A stretch of DNA of 64,000 nucleotides from Drosophila pseudoobscura. Its lineage: Eukaryota; Arthropoda; Insecta; Diptera; Drosophilidae. This document shows, piece by piece, positions 59,501 to 64,000 of the stretch. The notes beneath the pieces were generated by a model, which saw only the letters and a program-made list of their open reading frames with translations, made no database searches and was not told the DNA's origin. A program made the translations under genes and the position numbers. Each line of letters starts with the position of its first letter. Position 1 is the first letter of the stretch. The stretch is from positions 44,593,869 through 44,657,868 of the forward strand of contig NC_046683.1 in the NCBI RefSeq assembly GCF_009870125.1. The letters are read 5' to 3'.

Positions 59501-62500
59501 GGACATACCTGTATTAGCCAGAAGGAGCGTCCCGGGCAGCTCTGAGTTGCTCCCGCTATGATTCGCTTGGGCTTCGAGGAGCCCAAATGCACAATGCAGC
59601 CACAGCGACAGCCGGGTCCGATCTCCTGACTGACCTCCGAGTTGTTTGATTTGCTCAGCGTGGTGCCGGAAGTCTCGTAGATGCAATCCCAGGTATCGGC
59701 AATGCTCTTGCCACACTTCTCCGTCTCAACGGAGGCACCCTGCAAATGAAAGGCATTTTGAATGGAAATTAAACAAGTCCATTAAGTCTATAAACAAGTC
59801 TATCTAATAATTATCAGTTGCAAAAAAAAGTAATATCAGCGTAAAATTAATATTTTATGTGGTTTACAAAGATTTTTATTTTCTGATCAACGAAAAACGT
59901 AAAATATTAACACATATTTAATAGAAGAGATTTATTTCCAAATCGTCGTCCTCTTCCTCCATGATCTCTTCCAGGCCCGATGTACGGGTTACTCCGGTGA
60001 TGCTATCAGCCGTTCCTGTACTTTTAATGGACTTTATCTCGCTCGTCTTGGCATCCTCCACAGAGACAGCGAGTGGTGCAGTTGCTGGCGGTGGGGCACT
60101 GCCCTCGCTGCTGGGCTTCTTCATGGACACATCACTACTGGAGCCCTCGGGCTCCTCCAGGGGCTCCTCCTCGACCTCGATTAGATCGTCCTCGCGAGAG
60201 GAGGACACGTACAGGGTGGTGCCAAACTCCACGTCGATGATGGAGAGCTCGTCGCCGCGGCGACGTGTTGTAACGACTTCCTTTTCCTTATTTTTGGTGA
60301 GGTAGTCGGGAAGTGTGGTGTCCACCTCCCGATCGACGACTTCGCTTCGGAATATCTCGAAGAGTGTAGCCTTGGGCTTTTGAGGCATGAAGCCCATCTT
60401 TCCAGGGACATACAGCGAGGAGGTGGCACTGCCTATGGACACCACCGACGGGGTGCGAGGCAGCTCCTCGGAGTGGGAGCTGACAATATTCATTAGCTGC
60501 GAGAGCAGATCGATTCGCGCCAACTTGCAGAGGGCGACAGCCTCCTCCTTCACCTCTTGGATCACCTTTGGTGGGTCGACATCCGCCTCGACCAGCCGCA
60601 CCGGGAACTGCTTCACACTCTTCTCGGCTATGATGGCATCCCGCACAGTCACTTTGATCTCCTGTATCATGCCCCGCAGGCGCACTATCTCATTCTCGTG
60701 CTGATCGTGCACCACTGCAAGGTTCTTGTTCTCCAGCGACAGGATCTCCATGTGCTTGGACAGGGCGCGCAGCTTGCCCACCGCCTCCTTTTGCTTCACC
60801 TGCTCGCACTTCTCCGCCATCTGTTTGGCCTCGTACGCCTTGCGGTACCGCAGCACCTCGACATATTTGGCCTTGAGCTTCTCGTAGTTCTTGGTCAGCC
60901 CCTCGATGATCTTGATCTTGTTGACGGAGTTGCGCACCAGCTCGTTCTTGATCTGGTCCAGGGCGCTGTACTGCTCCTCGATTTCCTTGTGGTTCTCCTT
61001 CTGGTTAGTGTACTGCTGCTGCAGCTTGATCTGGGACATCACCAGCAGGTCAATCTCTTTCTGCAGGGCAATGTTCTCGCGGATCAGGCGGCGCGTGTAG
61101 CCCGCGTTGCGGATCTCGCTGGAGCGTGTAAAGTCCTCGGATACCTGCAGCAGCTTCTGCTCGACTTCCTTCTTCAGGGCATCCTTCTCGACCACCGCCC
61201 GCTGCTCCATGTTGTACAGCGCCTCCTTTTGCTCCTTTTCCTTCTCCTTGAGGTCGGCCTCCTGGTCGTCGAACTTCGCCAGGAGTATGTCGCGCTGGAT
61301 GCGGAACTCGTCCAGGGAATTCAGCTTGCCATTCAACAGCTTGATCTCGGACGTGAGCTGGTCGTGCATGGCCTTGTACTTGGACTCCAAGTCGAAAATC
61401 TTCTCCTGCGCGATCCTGTTCTCCTCGTCCCGCACCTTGGTGATTTCCACAAGGCGCTCCTCCAGCTCTGTGATCGAGTTATTCCGCTCCGCCAGAGTTC
61501 GCTCCAGGTGGGCGGCCACATCCGTGCGATCGTTTTCCACATCCTTCAGCTTCTCGTTCAGCACAATGTTCGACTCGTCCAAGGTCGACAGATGCGATCG
61601 GAGACGTGCCAATTTCTGGTTGAGGTCCGTGATTGTCAGCTCGTAGAAGGTCCGATCCACAAGAGAAATTTTGTTCGGATCCTTCTTCTCCTTCTTCCCC
61701 TTCTTCTTGGGCGGCATCTTGACTTATTTCCTACTTTTTTCGATTTACTAATTTCCAAATTGTGTTCGAATTTTGGGCGAATATTCGTTTCAAATCAGCT
61801 AAGTGAATGTGTGTGACAGGACAGGACAGGCTCACAGGCATAGTGTTTCGATTGAGTAAAGTAATTCAATAAATTCCTAAACAAAAACAAAGCCCCACCG
61901 TTGTCAGGGATATGAACTTTAGTGCAAAAGCGTTCACCAAAGCTCCACCATAGTTGATGAAAGCTTTAGTTTATAATAAAGCTATCGGATAAAATAAGTT
62001 TTGAATAATTATTTCGAAAAAATGGCAGCTAAAAAAGGTTTTTTAACCTTTTAACACACATCCTCTTTGGGGCTATATTTGTGGCAGGATAAAACACAGA
62101 GTCATTACTATTCACATCTCTTTATGATCGCTAAGAACTAGTTCTGGTGAAGCTAAGAGCTCTCTCAGAGAGCGACTCGTGCCTCAAGCTAGAGATGGCA
62201 CTATTAGTACGCGCCTGCAATATTTACGAGGGCTCCGAAGAAGTGAATCAAACATGGAAATGTATTATGGAAGAGTTCATTGCTTCTTGTCACAATAGTG
62301 TCACAATAATTGTGGAGTGCAAACTGTTTAGGTAAAAGGCTGCTGTACTCATTCAATGTACTCCCTGCATTGTCCTCTCCATTGTTCCGGGTCCTGCACA
62401 GCCAGCGACAAGGCTGTGGACCTACACCTACTGGCAGTAAGTGTGGCAAACATTTAAAAACTTGGCTGTAATTGTTCTGAACAAGTTGGCAAACTGCGAA

Positions 62501-64000
62501 CAAATGTGTCCCGGCCCCTATCGCTGGGTCGTTCATGCCGGAAGTTTTCGGATAATGAAATGCATGGGCGGGGGCATTACGCGCACTGTTTCCCGCAAAA
62601 GAAACAAGATGAAGTGAGCCGACGCTGCCACTGCCGCGCACTTGTCGGAAGTGCCGTAAAATCCCCATCCCCATGCCCATGCCCCATGCCCCATGCAGTC
62701 TACAGAAAGTGTCGCCCCCCACCCACAGGCCTCCACAGATAGCAAGTGGAATCTCCCTTCCCCACCCTGCCGTACAAAAACAATGGAATAGTTGTACGGG
62801 GTGCACAGGGCATGTTATCCTGGGGGAATAGGGAAGCAGCCAAGTGGATTGCGAACTAAACTGGAATGCCCCGCAGGCAAGGGAGGAGAAGGAGGCGTAC
62901 AAATGCCTAAAGTTTAGCACTTATTCTGTGCGCCTCAATACAAATTTACAGATGTAAGCATTGCATTAATCATTCCCTCAAGCATTCAATCAAACTTTGA
63001 CAATCAACATCGTGGAATCGAGAGCCCTTTAAGATGCTAAGGAAATCCCAAGATATTACAGAAAACTGATAGTTATCCAAAGTTCTATATATGGCATAAG
63101 TGTAGCATATCTTATCATTACAAACCTCGCAGAACTTTGCTCCATAGCGCGGTGGCGGGGAATCACAGAATCGGTAGCGATTACGGGTCCCTCCCAAGCA
63201 GTTGGTGGAGCAAGATGTCCACTCGCTCCATGGGCCCCATCCACCAGTATCGGAATCTACGGAATGAAGATAAATATGTAAGCTAAACATACCATGAAAA
63301 TGCATCGGAAACCTACCGCTGACGGGCAGAGTGGGGACGCAGTCCATCCGCACATCCGCCACGGCCCCAGAAATGGCCTGGCTGACGTACACAAAGCAGT
63401 ACTCAACGTACTTCTCGGAGAAGAGTTCGCAGGAGAAGTAGAGCGAGTGCTGGCTCTTTACCACCCGCTGCTCGGCCACGTAGTGCAGCGATGTGGGCGG
63501 CTTCAGGGAAGCCACATCCGCGCGCAGCTTCGCATAGAGGCGCACCCGATCGCCCTGCTCCAGGATGCAGCCAGGATACTCGTAAAGCACCCCGATGCCC
63601 GTGTGTGGATCGCAGGGGAAGATGCTCCGGGCATACACGTTGAAAACGAACTCATCGCTCCAGTCCACGCTGAGCTGCCGGCGGGTGGTGGGCACATTCT
63701 GGGCGGCTACCATGGGCCGCAGCTGAACGGCATAGTTCCCAGCCAGGCCGAACAGCTGGCAGCCCAGCTGCAGGGTCTTGTTCTTGGGGAAACCACGCAC
63801 CTGCTCGGCGAAGAGGACACTGGACCTAGAGACGTTTAGGCCGCAGCTTCGCTCCTTTCCGCAGTAGATCAGCTCCAGCCAGAACTCGGGCAGTCCGGGC
63901 ACTTTCCCGGCGACAAGGGCTTCATCGCAATCGACTTCGGGAAAGCGCAGCGTCACCTCCACAGGGGCCTTGGGGTAGGTCCGCAGGCGCACGGGACTGA
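56590..64000 (-). CDS. TSP1/CUB-like single-pass membrane protein (THSD1-like), 5' partial
   Basis: Seven exons are visible and join in phase: 63317-64000 (continues off the edge), 63126-63256, 59509-59739, 58571-58901, 58055-58511, 57552-57981, 56590-57483. From the N-terminus: an extracellular Cys-containing region of at least 228 residues; a thrombospondin type-1 repeat (WGPWSEWTSCSTNCLGGTRN...); a CUB-like region (CGCIVHLGSSKPKRIIAG, WLIQVDGEETISLVLSF, YIKVRDGPSLSS); a transmembrane helix (LSAMIFASIIILISALLG); and a long, Ser-rich cytoplasmic tail of about 570 residues. TSP1 followed by a single membrane span and a long tail recalls vertebrate THSD1, a cell-adhesion protein; I hold that match as tentative. 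At exon 58055-58511 the in-phase acceptor is tctcatag, not the nearer ttacag 13 nt upstream. Start and signal peptide lie beyond the window. A 3.4-kb intron holds another gene. Confidence 0.85.
59918..61717 (-). CDS. coiled-coil cilia/flagella protein, CFAP157-like
   Basis: 599 aa in one exon, nested in the large intron (59740-63125) of the membrane-protein gene, on the same strand. The start MPPKKKGKKEKKD is a Lys-rich head; residues about 20-400 are an almost continuous coiled coil; the C-terminus is Ser/Glu/Asp-rich, ending EEEDDDLEINLFY. Stretches such as DQLTSEIKLLNGKLNSLDEF, LYNMEQRAVVEKDALKKEVE and the TRRLIREN block line up with my memory of vertebrate CFAP157, a protein of motile cilia and sperm flagella. 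In a fly this would point to sperm (or sensory cilium) function. Other coiled-coil ciliary families are the alternative. The long antisense frames over it are shadows of its codon periodicity. Confidence 0.82.
   Translation of the reverse strand: MPPKKKGKKEKKDPNKISLVDRTFYELTITDLNQKLARLRSHLSTLDESNIVLNEKLKDVENDRTDVAAHLERTLAERNNSITELEERLVEITKVRDEENRIAQEKIFDLESKYKAMHDQLTSEIKLLNGKLNSLDEFRIQRDILLAKFDDQEADLKEKEKEQKEALYNMEQRAVVEKDALKKEVEQKLLQVSEDFTRSSEIRNAGYTRRLIRENIALQKEIDLLVMSQIKLQQQYTNQKENHKEIEEQYSALDQIKNELVRNSVNKIKIIEGLTKNYEKLKAKYVEVLRYRKAYEAKQMAEKCEQVKQKEAVGKLRALSKHMEILSLENKNLAVVHDQHENEIVRLRGMIQEIKVTVRDAIIAEKSVKQFPVRLVEADVDPPKVIQEVKEEAVALCKLARIDLLSQLMNIVSSHSEELPRTPSVVSIGSATSSLYVPGKMGFMPQKPKATLFEIFRSEVVDREVDTTLPDYLTKNKEKEVVTTRRRGDELSIIDVEFGTTLYVSSSREDDLIEVEEEPLEEPEGSSSDVSMKKPSSEGSAPPPATAPLAVSVEDAKTSEIKSIKSTGTADSITGVTRTSGLEEIMEEEDDDLEINLFY
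61718..63125. other. remainder of the host intron
   Basis: Upstream of the nested gene. No exon with correct phases seen; a long minus-strand open frame (62204-62920) has no domain and is rejected. A GCCCATGCCCCATG-type simple repeat lies at about 62665-62697. Confidence 0.45.

Noticed and set aside
60557-61816. 419-codon plus-strand open frame
   Set aside because: Leu/His/Gln-rich antisense shadow of the CFAP157-like coiled-coil gene.
62204-62920. 238-codon minus-strand open frame
   Set aside because: Lies in an intron, covers a CCCATGCC simple repeat, and its composition and lack of any motif do not look coding.

Overview
The window is nuclear DNA of a fruit fly (Drosophila). The genes have short 50-120 nt GT-AG introns, TATA boxes at the expected spacing, Drosophila-type CAG (opa) polyglutamine tracts, and orthologues of Su(var)3-3/Lsd1, Clathrin light chain and rdgC, which I place on Muller element D (melanogaster 3L) from memory. 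Protein divergence from D. melanogaster and the style of the dispersed repeats suggest an obscura-group species; this is inference, not shown.

Layout. 1-15 kb: a cluster of five secreted multi-CBM14 (peritrophin-type chitin-binding) genes, order + - - + +. Four of them have a start codon in a 4-10 nt coding first exon followed by a phase-1 intron. The third carries a perfect 467-bp tandem duplication of its 3' end. 15.3-18.6 kb: Su(var)3-3 (LSD1-type histone demethylase). 20.4-21.9 kb: an EcKinase-like (CHK) kinase. 22.4-23.1 kb: a 690-bp MITE-like element with an 8-bp target-site duplication. 23.5-30.6 kb (-): a 1,485-aa polyglutamine-rich nuclear protein with a C-terminal DUF4211 region of QSER1/PRR12 type. 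31.65-33.8 kb (+): dCMP deaminase, whose first coding exon is 5 nt and whose first intron contains the whole Clathrin light chain coding sequence on the same strand. 34.0-35.2 kb (-): a secreted cysteine-rich protein with a mucin-like Ser/Thr tail. 35.3-45.9 kb: a gene-poor stretch with dispersed repeats and simple repeats. 46.0-51.9 kb (+): rdgC (PPEF-type Ca2+-regulated phosphatase), with a GC-AG first intron and at least two plausible alternative N-terminal exons. 54.3-55.9 kb (+): an unrecognised basic protein of 516 aa. 56.6-64.0 kb (-): a TSP1/CUB-like single-pass membrane protein (THSD1-like), running off the right edge, with a CFAP157-like coiled-coil gene nested in its large intron.

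How the genes relate. There is no operon-like logic. The window holds a tandem family of gut-matrix proteins, a chromatin gene, a nuclear polyQ protein, trafficking and nucleotide-salvage genes sharing one locus by nesting, and a phototransduction phosphatase. The most notable structures are the micro-exons, two nested genes, two GC-AG introns, the exact tandem duplication, and a pair of inverted dispersed repeats 27 kb apart that flank the central genes. Exon joins were checked by eye for phase and splice dinucleotides, not against transcripts.
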